DNA of 64,000 nt, from the NCBI GenBank assembly GCA_035624355.1, contig DASPRQ010000012.1, positions 1-64,000 of the forward strand, read 5' to 3'. A program made the position numbers and the translations under genes. Shown piece after piece: positions 40,898 to 49,711 of this stretch (position 1 is its first letter; each line of letters begins with the position of its first letter). The DNA is from Usitatibacter sp035624355. Its GTDB lineage: Bacteria; Pseudomonadota; Gammaproteobacteria; Burkholderiales; Usitatibacteraceae. The notes under the pieces were generated by a model. The model was not told where the DNA came from. It ran no database searches and was given only the letters and a program-made list of their open reading frames with translations.

Positions 40898-43492
40898 ATG
40901 ACCGACGCCGGCCTTCGCGCGCCCCCGACATCGCGCCAGGAGCGCTCCCCCGGACCCGCGGACCGCGCGGGCGTGAAGGCGGGCCGCGAGGCGCTGAAGG
41001 CGCGCTACCTGCGCCGCCCCGACCCGGCGCGCACGCTCGCGGCGCAGGCGGCGGCCGTCGACGAGGTCCTGCAACGCCTCTGGGCGCAGCACGTGCCCGA
41101 TCCGTCGCTCGCGCTCGTCGCCGTCGGCGGCTACGGGCGCGGGGCGCTCTTCCCCTTTTCCGACGTGGACGTCCTCGTGCTGCTGCCCGACGGCCGGGCG
41201 CCCGACGCCTCCATCGAGCGCTTCGTCGGCGCCCTCTGGGACACGGGCCTCGAGCCGGGCCACAGCGTGCGCACCGTCGCCGAATGCATCGAGGAGGCGG
41301 CCAAGGACGTGAGCGTGGACACGAGCCTGCTCGAGGCGCGGCTCGTGGCGGGCGAGGCGCGGCTCGTCGAGGACCTCGACCGGCGCCTGCGCGCGCGGCG
41401 CAACGTGCGCGAGTTCTTCGAGGCGAAGTTCCGCGAGCAGGCCGCGCGCCACGAGCGCTTCCAGGAGGCGGCCTACAACCTGGAGCCCAACACCAAGGAG
41501 AGCCCCGGGGGGCTGCGCGACCTGCAGATGGTGCTCTGGCTCGCGCGCGCCGCGGGACTGGGCACCTCGTGGAAGGCGCTCGCCGAGCAGGACCTCATCA
41601 CCGGGCGCGAGGCGGCCTCCATCGCGGCGAGCGAGCGCGTGCTGCAGGACCTGCGCATCCGCCTGCACTACCTCGCGGGGCGGCGCGAGGACCGCCTCGT
41701 CTTCGACCTGCAGATCGAGATCGCGCGCCAGCTCCGCCTCCAGGCCAAGGGCGGAATGGCGCCCTCGGACCTGCTGATGCGCCGCTACTACCTCGCCGCC
41801 AAGGCGATCTGGCGCTTCAACCAGATCCTGCTCGCGAACCTCCTCGCGCGCATCACGCCCGACTCCGAGCGGCGGGTGCGCAAGCTCGACGAGGACTTCG
41901 TGGTCGACAACCGCACCCTCGAGCCGCGCGACGAGCGCCTGTTCGAGAAGCGCCCGGGGATGATCCTCGAGGCCTTCCTGCGGCTCCAGGAGCACGAGGG
42001 CATCGAGGGCCCGGGGCCGACGGCGCTGCGGTCGCTGTCGCGCGCGCTGCCCTCGATCACGCGCCGCTTCCGCGAGGACCGGAACAACCGGCGGCGCTTC
42101 ATGGAGATCATGCGCGGCGAGCGCCTCACCTGGACGCTGCGGCGCATGAGCCGCTACGGCGTGCTCGGCCGCTACATCCCGGCCTTCGGGCGCATCGTCG
42201 GGCAGATGCAGCACGACCTCTTCCACGTGTACACCGTGGACGAGCACATCCTCATGGTGATCCGCAACCTGCGCCGCTTCCGGATCCCGCGCTTCAACCA
42301 CGAGTACCCGTTCCCGTCGCAGCTCATGCAGGACTTCGAGCGGGTCGAGGTGCTCTACCTCGCCGCGCTCTTCCACGACATCGCCAAGGGCCGCGGGGGC
42401 GACCACTCGGGCCTGGGCGCGGTCGACGCGCTGCGCTTCTGCCGCGCCCACGGCCTCGCGCGCGCCGACGCGGAGCTCGTCGCGTGGCTCGTCGAGCACC
42501 ACCTCGCGATGTCGGCCACGGCGCAGAAGCAGGACCTCTCCGACCCCGAGGTGATCTCCGCCTTCGCGACGCTCGCGCGCGACGAGCGCTCGCTCACCGC
42601 GCTCTACATCCTCACCGTGGCCGACATCCGCGGCACGAGCCCCGTGGTCTGGAACGCGTGGAAGGGCAAGCTCCTCGAGGACCTCTTCGTGCTCACGCGC
42701 CGGGTGCTGCGCGGCGAGACCGACTACGCGGCCTCGTGGATCGCGGCGAAGAAGGAGGAGGCGCTGCGCATCTTCCGCCAGTACGTGCCGCAGCCGGGCC
42801 GCGAGGCCGCGCTCTGGAGCCACCTCGACGACAACTACTTCCAGCGCTTCGAGGCGGGCGAGATCGGCTGGCACACGCGCACGCTCTGGTCGCGGGTCGT
42901 GCCCGACAAGCCCGTCGTGCGCGCGCGCCTCTCGCCGGTGGGCGAGGGGCTGCAGGTGCTCGTCTACGCGCCCGACCAGCCGGGGCTCTTCGCGCGGATC
43001 ACGGGCTTCTTCGAGCGCCTGCAGCTCGACATCGCGGCCGCGCGGATCTACACCACCCAGCACGGATTCGCCCTCGACAGCTTCCAGGTGCTCGCCCGGA
43101 GCCGCGGCCCCGGCGAGCACTACCGGGACCTCATCCAGAAGGTGGAGGCGGGGCTCGCCGGGCGCGTCGTGCCGGGCGCCCCGCTCGAGCCCGCGCCCAC
43201 GGGCCGCGTCTCGCGCTGGGTGAAGCACTTCCCCATCGAGCCGCGGGTGGAGATCGCCCCCGATCGCCGCGCCGGACGCTGGCTCGTCTCGGTGAGCTGC
43301 CCCGACCGTCCGGGGCTGCTGTCCACCATCGCGCGCGTGCTGCTGCACCACGGGCTCAACCTGGTGGACGCGCGCGTGACCACGCTCGGCCTGCGCGCCG
43401 AGGACACCTTCGTCGTGAACGGGCCGGCCCTCGAGGACGGGGCGGGGCGCGACGGCGTCGCCGCGGAGCTCCGCCAGGCCGTCAGCCCGTAG
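40898..43492 (+). CDS. glnD: bifunctional [protein-PII] uridylyltransferase/uridylyl-removing enzyme
   Basis: 864 residues. The nucleotidyltransferase site GGYGRGALFPFSDVDVLVL begins near residue 75. An HD domain, with its metal site in FHDIAKGRGGDHS near residue 493, provides the uridylyl-removing activity. Two ACT domains follow: YAPDQPGLFARITGFFE near 690 and CPDRPGLLSTIARVL near 800. GlnD senses glutamine and uridylylates or deuridylylates PII, controlling nitrogen metabolism. The 3' end overlaps a convergent membrane-protein gene by 11 bases. Confidence 0.97.
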   Translation: MTDAGLRAPPTSRQERSPGPADRAGVKAGREALKARYLRRPDPARTLAAQAAAVDEVLQRLWAQHVPDPSLALVAVGGYGRGALFPFSDVDVLVLLPDGRAPDASIERFVGALWDTGLEPGHSVRTVAECIEEAAKDVSVDTSLLEARLVAGEARLVEDLDRRLRARRNVREFFEAKFREQAARHERFQEAAYNLEPNTKESPGGLRDLQMVLWLARAAGLGTSWKALAEQDLITGREAASIAASERVLQDLRIRLHYLAGRREDRLVFDLQIEIARQLRLQAKGGMAPSDLLMRRYYLAAKAIWRFNQILLANLLARITPDSERRVRKLDEDFVVDNRTLEPRDERLFEKRPGMILEAFLRLQEHEGIEGPGPTALRSLSRALPSITRRFREDRNNRRRFMEIMRGERLTWTLRRMSRYGVLGRYIPAFGRIVGQMQHDLFHVYTVDEHILMVIRNLRRFRIPRFNHEYPFPSQLMQDFERVEVLYLAALFHDIAKGRGGDHSGLGAVDALRFCRAHGLARADAELVAWLVEHHLAMSATAQKQDLSDPEVISAFATLARDERSLTALYILTVADIRGTSPVVWNAWKGKLLEDLFVLTRRVLRGETDYAASWIAAKKEEALRIFRQYVPQPGREAALWSHLDDNYFQRFEAGEIGWHTRTLWSRVVPDKPVVRARLSPVGEGLQVLVYAPDQPGLFARITGFFERLQLDIAAARIYTTQHGFALDSFQVLARSRGPGEHYRDLIQKVEAGLAGRVVPGAPLEPAPTGRVSRWVKHFPIEPRVEIAPDRRAGRWLVSVSCPDRPGLLSTIARVLLHHGLNLVDARVTTLGLRAEDTFVVNGPALEDGAGRDGVAAELRQAVSP

Positions 43493-43850
43493 GCGCGGGC
43501 CTGCGGTCCGAGAGCAGGATCCAGCCGCGGATCACGCGGTAGAGGTACCAGACGAGGAGGATCCCCCAGGGGAGCCACCAGACGATGATGCCCACGAGCG
43601 ACACGACGAGGACCGCGGTGAGGAGCCCGCAGATGAACACCCACAGCAGGCCCCACCAGAACGTGCGCGCGAGCCACGAGTAGTGGCTGTCGAGCCAGGT
43701 GCCGCGCACGCGCTCGCGCGTGGCCATGCCGACGATCACCGCCACGACCGCGAGCAGCCACGCGGTGAAGGGCGCGAGCAGATGCAGCAGGTAGAGCACG
43801 TTGGCGGTGCCGGTGTCGTTGCCGGGGCCGGCGGCCGTCTCGTCACTCAT
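43482..43850 (-). CDS. small membrane protein, DUF4870-like
   Basis: 122 residues. After a polar N-terminus (MSDETAAGPGNDTG) there are three hydrophobic segments separated by RERVRGTWLDSHYSWLARTFWW, a pattern resembling DUF4870-type inner-membrane proteins; that match is tentative. It overlaps def by eight bases and is the last gene of the smc operon. Function unknown. Confidence 0.8.
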   Translation of the reverse strand: MSDETAAGPGNDTGTANVLYLLHLLAPFTAWLLAVVAVIVGMATRERVRGTWLDSHYSWLARTFWWGLLWVFICGLLTAVLVVSLVGIIVWWLPWGILLVWYLYRVIRGWILLSDRRPAPTG

Positions 43851-44376
43851 CGATGAGCTCCTCGCCCGGGAACAGCTCCTCGTTGAAGCCGAGCTTGCCG
43901 AGGTCGGTCATGCGCTGCGGATAGAGGATGCCGTCGAGGTGGTCGCACTCGTGCTGCACGACGCGCGCGTGGAAGCCCGCGGCCTCGCGCTCGAGGGGCC
44001 GCCCGTGCTCGTCGAAGCCCGAGTAGCGCAGCTTCGTGTAGCGCGGGACGAGCCCGCGCAGGCCGGGCACCGACAGGCATCCTTCCCAGCCCTCCTCCAC
44101 CTCGCGCGTGAGGAGCACGATCTTCGGGTTGACGAGCACCGTGAAGGGCACCTCCTCGGCGTCCGGGTAGCGCGGGTTCCGCGTCACGCCGAAGATCACC
44201 ACGCGCCGGCCCACGCCGATCTGCGGGGCCGCGAGGCCCGCGCCGTTCTTCGCCGCCATGGTGTCCTTCATGTCGGCCACGAGCTCGAGCAGCTCCGGCG
44301 TGCCGAAGCTCTCCACCGGCGCCGCGCGGGCGCGCAGCACCGGATGGCCCATGCGCAGCACCTCACGGACGGCCAT
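43843..44376 (-). CDS. def: peptide deformylase
   Basis: 177 residues. All three metalloenzyme motifs are intact: GAGLAAPQIGVG, EGCLSVPGLRG (Cys ligand) and QHECDHLDGILYP (two His ligands and catalytic Glu). It removes formyl from nascent N-termini in the cytoplasm. It overlaps mtnP by 14 bases and is one of a string of tightly packed genes. Confidence 0.97.
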   Translation of the reverse strand: MAVREVLRMGHPVLRARAAPVESFGTPELLELVADMKDTMAAKNGAGLAAPQIGVGRRVVIFGVTRNPRYPDAEEVPFTVLVNPKIVLLTREVEEGWEGCLSVPGLRGLVPRYTKLRYSGFDEHGRPLEREAAGFHARVVQHECDHLDGILYPQRMTDLGKLGFNEELFPGEELIDE

Positions 44377-45112
44377 GGAGCTCCACCAGCTTCGCCACGA
44401 TCGTGCGCACCTTCGCCATGCTCTCTTCCATCACGCGCGGGATGTCGTCGAGCGCGATCGCGCGCGCGCTCGCGCCGCGCCCGGCGGCGGGGTTGACCAC
44501 CACCGCGAGCGCCGCGTAGCCGAGGCCCAGCTCGCGCGCGAGCGCGGCTTCCGGCATCCCCGTCATGCCGACCATCGTGGCGCCGTCGCGCTCGAGCCGG
44601 TCGATCTCGGCCTTCGTCTCGAGGCGCGGCCCCTGCACCGCCGCATAGGTGCCGCCGTCGACGACCGGGAGCCCCGTCGCGCGGGCCGACTCGAGCGCCA
44701 GGCGCCGCAGGTCCCCGGTGTAGGGATGCGTGAAGTCGATGTGGGTCACGGGCTGCTCGGCGCCCTCGAAGAAGGTCGAGGGCCTGCCCCAAGTGTAGTC
44801 GATGATCTGGTCCGGGACGACGATCGTGCCGGCGCCGAGCGACGGCGCGATGCCGCCCACGGTGCACACCGCGATCACCTGCGTGACCCCCTTGCTCTGC
44901 AGGGCCCAGAGGTTCGCGCGGTAGTTGACCTCGTGGGGCGCGAGCGTGTGCGCGTAGCCGTGGCGCGCGAGGAAGATGACCTCGGAAGCGCCCAGGCGGC
45001 CGAAGGTGAGCGGGCCCGAGGGCTCGCCGAAGGGCGTGCGCACGATCTGGCGGTGGGTGATCTCGAGGTTCGCGAGCCGCGTGAGTCCGCTGCCTCCGAT
45101 GATGGCGATCAT
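44363..45112 (-). CDS. S-methyl-5'-thioadenosine/thioinosine phosphorylase
   Basis: 249 residues of the PNP/MTAP fold. AIIGGSGL at the N-terminus binds phosphate, FLARHGYAHTLAPHEVNYRAN is the family signature, and TVGGIAPSLGAGTIVVPDQIIDYT and MVGMTGMPEAALARELGL line the active site. It phosphorolyses methylthioadenosine, or methylthioinosine as in some Pseudomonas, releasing adenine or hypoxanthine. The adjacent hypoxanthine phosphoribosyltransferase gene favours thioinosine/hypoxanthine salvage. Confidence 0.88.
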   Translation of the reverse strand: MIAIIGGSGLTRLANLEITHRQIVRTPFGEPSGPLTFGRLGASEVIFLARHGYAHTLAPHEVNYRANLWALQSKGVTQVIAVCTVGGIAPSLGAGTIVVPDQIIDYTWGRPSTFFEGAEQPVTHIDFTHPYTGDLRRLALESARATGLPVVDGGTYAAVQGPRLETKAEIDRLERDGATMVGMTGMPEAALARELGLGYAALAVVVNPAAGRGASARAIALDDIPRVMEESMAKVRTIVAKLVELHGRP

Positions 45113-45122
45113 GCTCGGCGCT

Positions 45123-45665
45123 TCACTCCTTGAGGGCGTAGATGGCGGGAAGGTTGCGCCAGAGGCCGTAGGCGTCCATGCCGAAGCCGAAGACGTAGCG
45201 GTTGGGAACCGTGACGCCCACGAAGTCGGCGTGCGCGGGCTTTTCGCGGCCGATGTCCTTGTCGGCGAGCACGGCGGCGTACACGCGACCGGCGCCCATC
45301 TGCGCGAGCTTCGCGCGGATCGCGGCGAGCGTCACGCCCTCGTCGAGGATGTCGTCGACCACGAGCACGGTGCGTCCGCGCACGTTGTCGCGCGGCGGCA
45401 GGCGCCACCGGATCTCGCGCCCCCGCGTGCCGTTGTCGTAGCGCGTGACCTCGATCGCCCCGAATTCCAGCGGGAAGTCGAGCAGCGGCAGGAGCCTGCC
45501 GGTGAACACCGCCGCCCCGCCCATGACCGAGAGCACCACGGGGAACTCGCCGCGCAGCTTCGCCGAGATCTCGGAGGCCATGCGGCCGACCGCGCGCTCG
45601 ACCTGCTCCGCGGGGCACAGCAGGTCGGCCTCCTCGAGCAGGCGCTCCGCGTCCTGCCGGTTCAC
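45123..45665 (-). CDS. hpt: hypoxanthine-guanine phosphoribosyltransferase
   Basis: 180 residues from a GTG overlapping the galU stop (GTGA). The PRPP-binding loop is RTVLVVDDILDEGVTL, and VLSVMGGAAVFTGRL, IEVTRYDNGTRG and the C-terminal FVGVTVPNRYVFGFGMD match bacterial HPRTs. It makes IMP/GMP from hypoxanthine/guanine and PRPP. Pairing with the phosphorylase downstream forms a purine-salvage unit. Confidence 0.93.
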   Translation of the reverse strand: MNRQDAERLLEEADLLCPAEQVERAVGRMASEISAKLRGEFPVVLSVMGGAAVFTGRLLPLLDFPLEFGAIEVTRYDNGTRGREIRWRLPPRDNVRGRTVLVVDDILDEGVTLAAIRAKLAQMGAGRVYAAVLADKDIGREKPAHADFVGVTVPNRYVFGFGMDAYGLWRNLPAIYALKE

Positions 45666-46552
45666 GAACGCCGGCCCGCGGGCGGGCCCACGACGCCGCC
45701 CAGGAACGCGCGGAATCCGGCGGCGACCTCCGGGTGCTTGAGCGCGTAGTTCACCGTCGCCTCGAGGTAGCCGAGCTTCGAGCCGCAGTCGTAGCGGCGA
45801 CCCTCGAACTCGTGGGCGAAGACCGCCTCGTCGCGCAGCAGCCGCCCGATCGCGTCGGTGAGCTGGATCTCGCGGCCCGCGCCGGGGCGCAGGTTCTCGA
45901 GGAAATGGAAGATCCGCGGGCTCAGGATGTAGCGCCCCACCACCGCGAGCGTCGAGGGCGCCTCCTCGGGCTTGGGCTTCTCGACGATGGCGGTCACCCG
46001 CGACAGCGCCGGTCCCACGCGCTCGGCCGACACGATGCCGTAGGAGGCGGTCTCCTCGCGCGCGACGTCCTGCACGGCGACGAGGCTGCCGCCGTGGCGG
46101 GCGTGGATCTGGGACATCTGCTTCATCACCGGCTGCGGCGCGTCGATGAGGTCGTCGGCGAGGATCACCGCGAAGGGCTGGTCGCCCACCAGGTGGCGCG
46201 CGCACAGCACCGCGTGCCCGAGCCCGAGGGCCTCGGCCTGGCGCACGTAGGCGCAGCTCACGCCCTCGGGCAGCAGGCCGCGCACCTCCTTCAGCAGCTT
46301 GTTCTTGCCGTGCGCCTGCAGCTCCGCCTCGAGCTCGTAGGCCTTGTCGAAGTGGTCCTCGATCGCCCGCTTGCCGCGGCCCGTGATGAAGATGAGGTCG
46401 GTGATCCCGGCGGCGACCGCCTCCTCGACCGCGTACTGGATGAGGGGCTTGTCGACGATGGGCAGCATCTCCTTCGGAGAGGCCTTGGTCGCCGGAAGGA
46501 AGCGGGTGCCGAGGCCCGCGACGGGAAAGACGGCCTTCGTTATTCTGTTCAT
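45662..46552 (-). CDS. galU: UTP-glucose-1-phosphate uridylyltransferase
   Basis: 296 residues. The nucleotide motif VAGLGTRFLPATKASPKEML and the substrate loops IDKPLIQ-like (IVDKPLIQYAVEEAV), DDLIDAPQP and EKPKPEEAPS are all present. It forms UDP-glucose for surface polysaccharides, and could serve the glycan cassette 8 kb away. It follows ligA by 12 bases with a GAGGCG ribosome binding site. Confidence 0.96.
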   Translation of the reverse strand: MNRITKAVFPVAGLGTRFLPATKASPKEMLPIVDKPLIQYAVEEAVAAGITDLIFITGRGKRAIEDHFDKAYELEAELQAHGKNKLLKEVRGLLPEGVSCAYVRQAEALGLGHAVLCARHLVGDQPFAVILADDLIDAPQPVMKQMSQIHARHGGSLVAVQDVAREETASYGIVSAERVGPALSRVTAIVEKPKPEEAPSTLAVVGRYILSPRIFHFLENLRPGAGREIQLTDAIGRLLRDEAVFAHEFEGRRYDCGSKLGYLEATVNYALKHPEVAAGFRAFLGGVVGPPAGRRS

Positions 46553-46564
46553 TCGCCTCGCGGG

Positions 46565-48589
46565 CTATGCGCCGAGCGTCCTGAGGAAGCCTTCTTCGTC
46601 CAGCACGGGCACGCCGAGCTCGCGCGCCCGGTCGAGCTTCGATCCCGCCTCGGCGCCCGCAACCACGTAGTCGGTCCTGCGCGACACCGAGCCGGTCACC
46701 CGTCCGCCCCCGGCCTCGATGCGCTCCTTCGCCTCCTCGCGCGTCATCGAGGCGAGCGTCCCGGTGAGAACGACAATCTTACCCGCGAAGGGCCCGGCGG
46801 GGGCCGCCCGCGCGCCGCGGCCCTCGGGCCAGTGCACGCCCGCGGCGCGCAGCTCGCCGATCACCCCGCGGTTGTGGCGCTCGGCCATGAAGCTCGCGAT
46901 GGCCTCGGCCACCACGGGCCCGACGTCCGGCGCCTGCTGCAGCTCCTCGACGCTCGCGTCCATGAGGGCGTCGAGCGTGCCGAAGTGGGCGGCGAGGTCG
47001 CGCGCGGTGACCTCGCCCACGTTGCGGATGCCGAGCGCGTAGACGAAGCGCGCGAGCGTGGTCGCCTTGCTCTTCTCGATCGCCTCGAGCACGTTGGCGG
47101 CCGACTTGTCCGCCATGCGCTCCAGCCCCGCGAGCTTCTCGAGCCCCAGCCTGTAGAGGTCCGCGGGCGTGCGCACGATGCCCGCGTCGACGAGCTGGTC
47201 GACGAGCTTGTCGCCCAGCCCCTCGATGTCCATGGCGCGGCGCTGCGCGAAGTGCAGCAGCGCCTGCTTGCGCTGCGCGGGGCAGATGAGGCCGCCGGTG
47301 CAGCGCGCCACCGCCTCGCCCTCGAGGCGCACGACCGCCGAGCCGCACTCGGGGCACTTCCTCGGCATCTCGAACCAGTCGCGCTTCTCGCGCGGGCCCT
47401 TCTTCGCGACTCCCGCCACCTCGGGGATCACGTCGCCCGCGCGGCGCACGATCACCGTGTCGCGCCGCCACACGTCCTTGCGGCGGATCTCGTCCTCGTT
47501 GTGCAGCGTCGCGTTCTCGACCGTGGTGCCGCCCACGAACACGGGCTTGAGCCGCGCCACGGGCGTGAGCGCGCCGGTGCGGCCGACCTGCACGTCGATG
47601 TCGAGGAGCTCCGTGGTCTGCTCCTCGGCAGGGAACTTGTGCGCGAGCGCCCAGCGCGGGGCGCGCGAGACGTGGCCCAGGCGCTCCTGCTCGTCGAAGC
47701 GGTTCACCTTGTACACGACGCCGTCGATGTCGTACGGAAGCTGCGCGCGCTTCGCGCCGACCGCGCGGAAGAACTCGAGCAGCCCCGCGGCGCCCTCGAC
47801 GACGCGCCGGTCCCTCGCCACGGGGAAGCCGAGCCCGGCGAGGCGGTCGAGGAGCTTCGAGTGCGTCGCGGGCATGTCGAATCCCTGCCCGGCGCCGAGG
47901 CCGTAGGCGAAGAACGAGAGCTTGCGCTTCGCGGTGAGCTTCGGATCGAGCTGGCGCAATCCCCCGGCCGCGGCGTTGCGCGGGTTCACGAACGTGCGCT
48001 CGCCGCGCTCCTGCGCCAGCCGGTTCACCTCCTCGAAGTCGCGGCGCAGCATGATCACCTCGCCGCGCACCTCGAGCAGCCGGGGCGGGCGCTTCGTGTC
48101 GAGCCGCAGCGGGATGGAGCGCACGGTGCGAAGGTTGGGCGTCACGTCCTCGCCCTTCATCCCGTCTCCGCGGGTCGCGCCCTGCGCGAACACGCCGTCC
48201 TCGTAGGCGAGGTTCACCGCGAGGCCGTCGAACTTGAGCTCGCAGTTGTACTCCACCGTCGCCACTCCCAGCGCCTCGCGGCAGCGCCGGTCGAACGCCT
48301 CCACGTCCTCGCCGGCGAAGGCGTTGTTGATCGAAAGCATCGGCACGCGGTGCACGACTTCCGTGAACTCGGCGCTCGGCTCCGCGCCCACGCGCTGGGT
48401 GGGCGAATCGGGCGTGCGCAGCGCCGGATGCTTCGCCTCCAGGTCGACGAGCTGCTGGAAGAGGCGATCGAATTCGGCGTCCGAGATCTCGGGCGCATCC
48501 TCGACGTAGTACAGGCGGTTGTGGCGCTCGATCTCGCGGCGCAGCTTCGCCGCCTTCGCCTGCACGTCGCGCGGAACGGGCTTGTCCAA
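46565..48589 (-). CDS. ligA: NAD-dependent DNA ligase
   Basis: 674 residues from a TTG at 48589, the only reasonable start, giving LDKPVPRDVQAKAAKL. The adenylation lysine is in NCELKFDGLAVNL (KxDG, near 118). An OB-fold, a four-cysteine zinc finger (CPECGSA and later CPAQ), helix-hairpin-helix repeats, and a C-terminal BRCT domain (VVLTGTLASMTREEAKERI) follow in order. It seals nicks in replication. Position after zipA is conserved in proteobacteria. Confidence 0.95.
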   Translation of the reverse strand: MDKPVPRDVQAKAAKLRREIERHNRLYYVEDAPEISDAEFDRLFQQLVDLEAKHPALRTPDSPTQRVGAEPSAEFTEVVHRVPMLSINNAFAGEDVEAFDRRCREALGVATVEYNCELKFDGLAVNLAYEDGVFAQGATRGDGMKGEDVTPNLRTVRSIPLRLDTKRPPRLLEVRGEVIMLRRDFEEVNRLAQERGERTFVNPRNAAAGGLRQLDPKLTAKRKLSFFAYGLGAGQGFDMPATHSKLLDRLAGLGFPVARDRRVVEGAAGLLEFFRAVGAKRAQLPYDIDGVVYKVNRFDEQERLGHVSRAPRWALAHKFPAEEQTTELLDIDVQVGRTGALTPVARLKPVFVGGTTVENATLHNEDEIRRKDVWRRDTVIVRRAGDVIPEVAGVAKKGPREKRDWFEMPRKCPECGSAVVRLEGEAVARCTGGLICPAQRKQALLHFAQRRAMDIEGLGDKLVDQLVDAGIVRTPADLYRLGLEKLAGLERMADKSAANVLEAIEKSKATTLARFVYALGIRNVGEVTARDLAAHFGTLDALMDASVEELQQAPDVGPVVAEAIASFMAERHNRGVIGELRAAGVHWPEGRGARAAPAGPFAGKIVVLTGTLASMTREEAKERIEAGGGRVTGSVSRRTDYVVAGAEAGSKLDRARELGVPVLDEEGFLRTLGA

Positions 48590-48609
48590 GGCGATCGGCG
48601 CCGCGCCGG

Positions 48610-49692
48610 TCAGGAGAAGAGTCGGCGCGCGAGCGCGCTTCCCGCGGGGATGCCGCGCGCCTCCATCGACTCGAGCACGCCCTCCACCGAGCGGCGGATG
48701 GAGGCGAGCCCCGGCTCCGTGAGCGGCCGGCGGTTGTCGTCCACGAGCTGGCCGCCGAGCGTGGCGGCGATGCGCGCGGCGAGCGCGGCCATCTCGTCGA
48801 AGGCGGGCAGCGCGCGCGCCGCATGGGGGACGTCGAGCGCGAAGGTGAGCCCCGCCACCTGGTGCGGCGAGGGCTTCGCCGCGGGATCGTCGAAGCGGCG
48901 GATCGCGAACTCCGGCGCCCCGTCCTCGCCGTAGCGCACGAGGTCGCCCGAGGCGGTCTCCGAGAGCCCCGCCTCGAGGGCGAGCTGCTTCACCCGCGGC
49001 AGCGAGAACGCGGCGCCGAACTGCCCGACGACGTTCACCGCCACCTCGATGTCGGCCTCGGCGCAGAAGCCGTCGAGCTCCCGCGCCCGCGCCGCGGCCG
49101 CCGCCGGCGCCTCGCGCTGCGAGACCGCGTTCACCCGCGCGGCGAACTCGGCGATCGCGCGATTGAACGCCTCGAACTCCTCCTCGCCCACGGGACCCTT
49201 GCGGCTCGCGAGCTGCAGGCCGATGCGCAGCTCGCGCCAGCTGCCCCGGGGCGAGGCCGCGACCGGGTGCCACTGCTCGTCGACGATGCCCTCGACGTGG
49301 ACCGGCACCGCATGCCCGGCGAGCGCCGCCTCGAGCGGCTCGAGCTGCTCGCGGGTCACGGGGTCGTCGGCGAGGATCACCGCGACGGTGTCGATGCGCG
49401 GGGAGATCTCGGCCTCGGGCCCCCCCGCGGCGGCGAGCTCCTCGGAGGCGGCTAGCGGCCGCGGCTCGGCGCGCGCGAGCACCGGCTCCGGCGCCTCGTC
49501 GGCGGGGAGCTTCCCGAGCGTGGGCTCGCGCCGCGCCGGGGGCGTCCCGTCGAGCAGCGCGTCGCCCGCCGCGCCGTCGAAGGCCTTCTCGGCGCGCCGC
49601 CGCGCGCGGCGCTCCTGCGCCATGTTGTAGACCACCACGCCCGCGATCACCACGGCGCCGGCGCCGATGAGGTAGAGCTGCAGCTCGCTCAT
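48610..49692 (-). CDS. cell division protein ZipA-like
   Basis: 360 residues. One N-terminal transmembrane helix (LYLIGAGAVVIAGVVVYNMA), a Pro/Ala/Glu-rich linker to about residue 100, then a C-terminal FtsZ-binding-like domain (RELRIGLQLASRKGP, FALDVPHAARALPAFDEMAA, GGQLVDDNRRPLTE). ZipA anchors FtsZ at the inner membrane in gammaproteobacteria; betaproteobacterial members at this position are more divergent, hence the cautious name. It sits between smc and ligA as usual. Confidence 0.88.
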   Translation of the reverse strand: MSELQLYLIGAGAVVIAGVVVYNMAQERRARRRAEKAFDGAAGDALLDGTPPARREPTLGKLPADEAPEPVLARAEPRPLAASEELAAAGGPEAEISPRIDTVAVILADDPVTREQLEPLEAALAGHAVPVHVEGIVDEQWHPVAASPRGSWRELRIGLQLASRKGPVGEEEFEAFNRAIAEFAARVNAVSQREAPAAAAARARELDGFCAEADIEVAVNVVGQFGAAFSLPRVKQLALEAGLSETASGDLVRYGEDGAPEFAIRRFDDPAAKPSPHQVAGLTFALDVPHAARALPAFDEMAALAARIAATLGGQLVDDNRRPLTEPGLASIRRSVEGVLESMEARGIPAGSALARRLFS

Positions 49693-49711
49693 GGGGGGAC
49701 CGCGCCTCGGA

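Noticed and set aside
39929..43351. Very long open frame opposite map and glnD (about 1140 codons)
   Set aside because: It is antisense to two unmistakable genes. High GC removes stop codons from the complementary frame; the translation is Arg/Ala/His/Glu-rich low complexity with no motif.
45734..48934. Long plus frame opposite galU and ligA
   Set aside because: Shadow frame; both minus genes are intact and well conserved.
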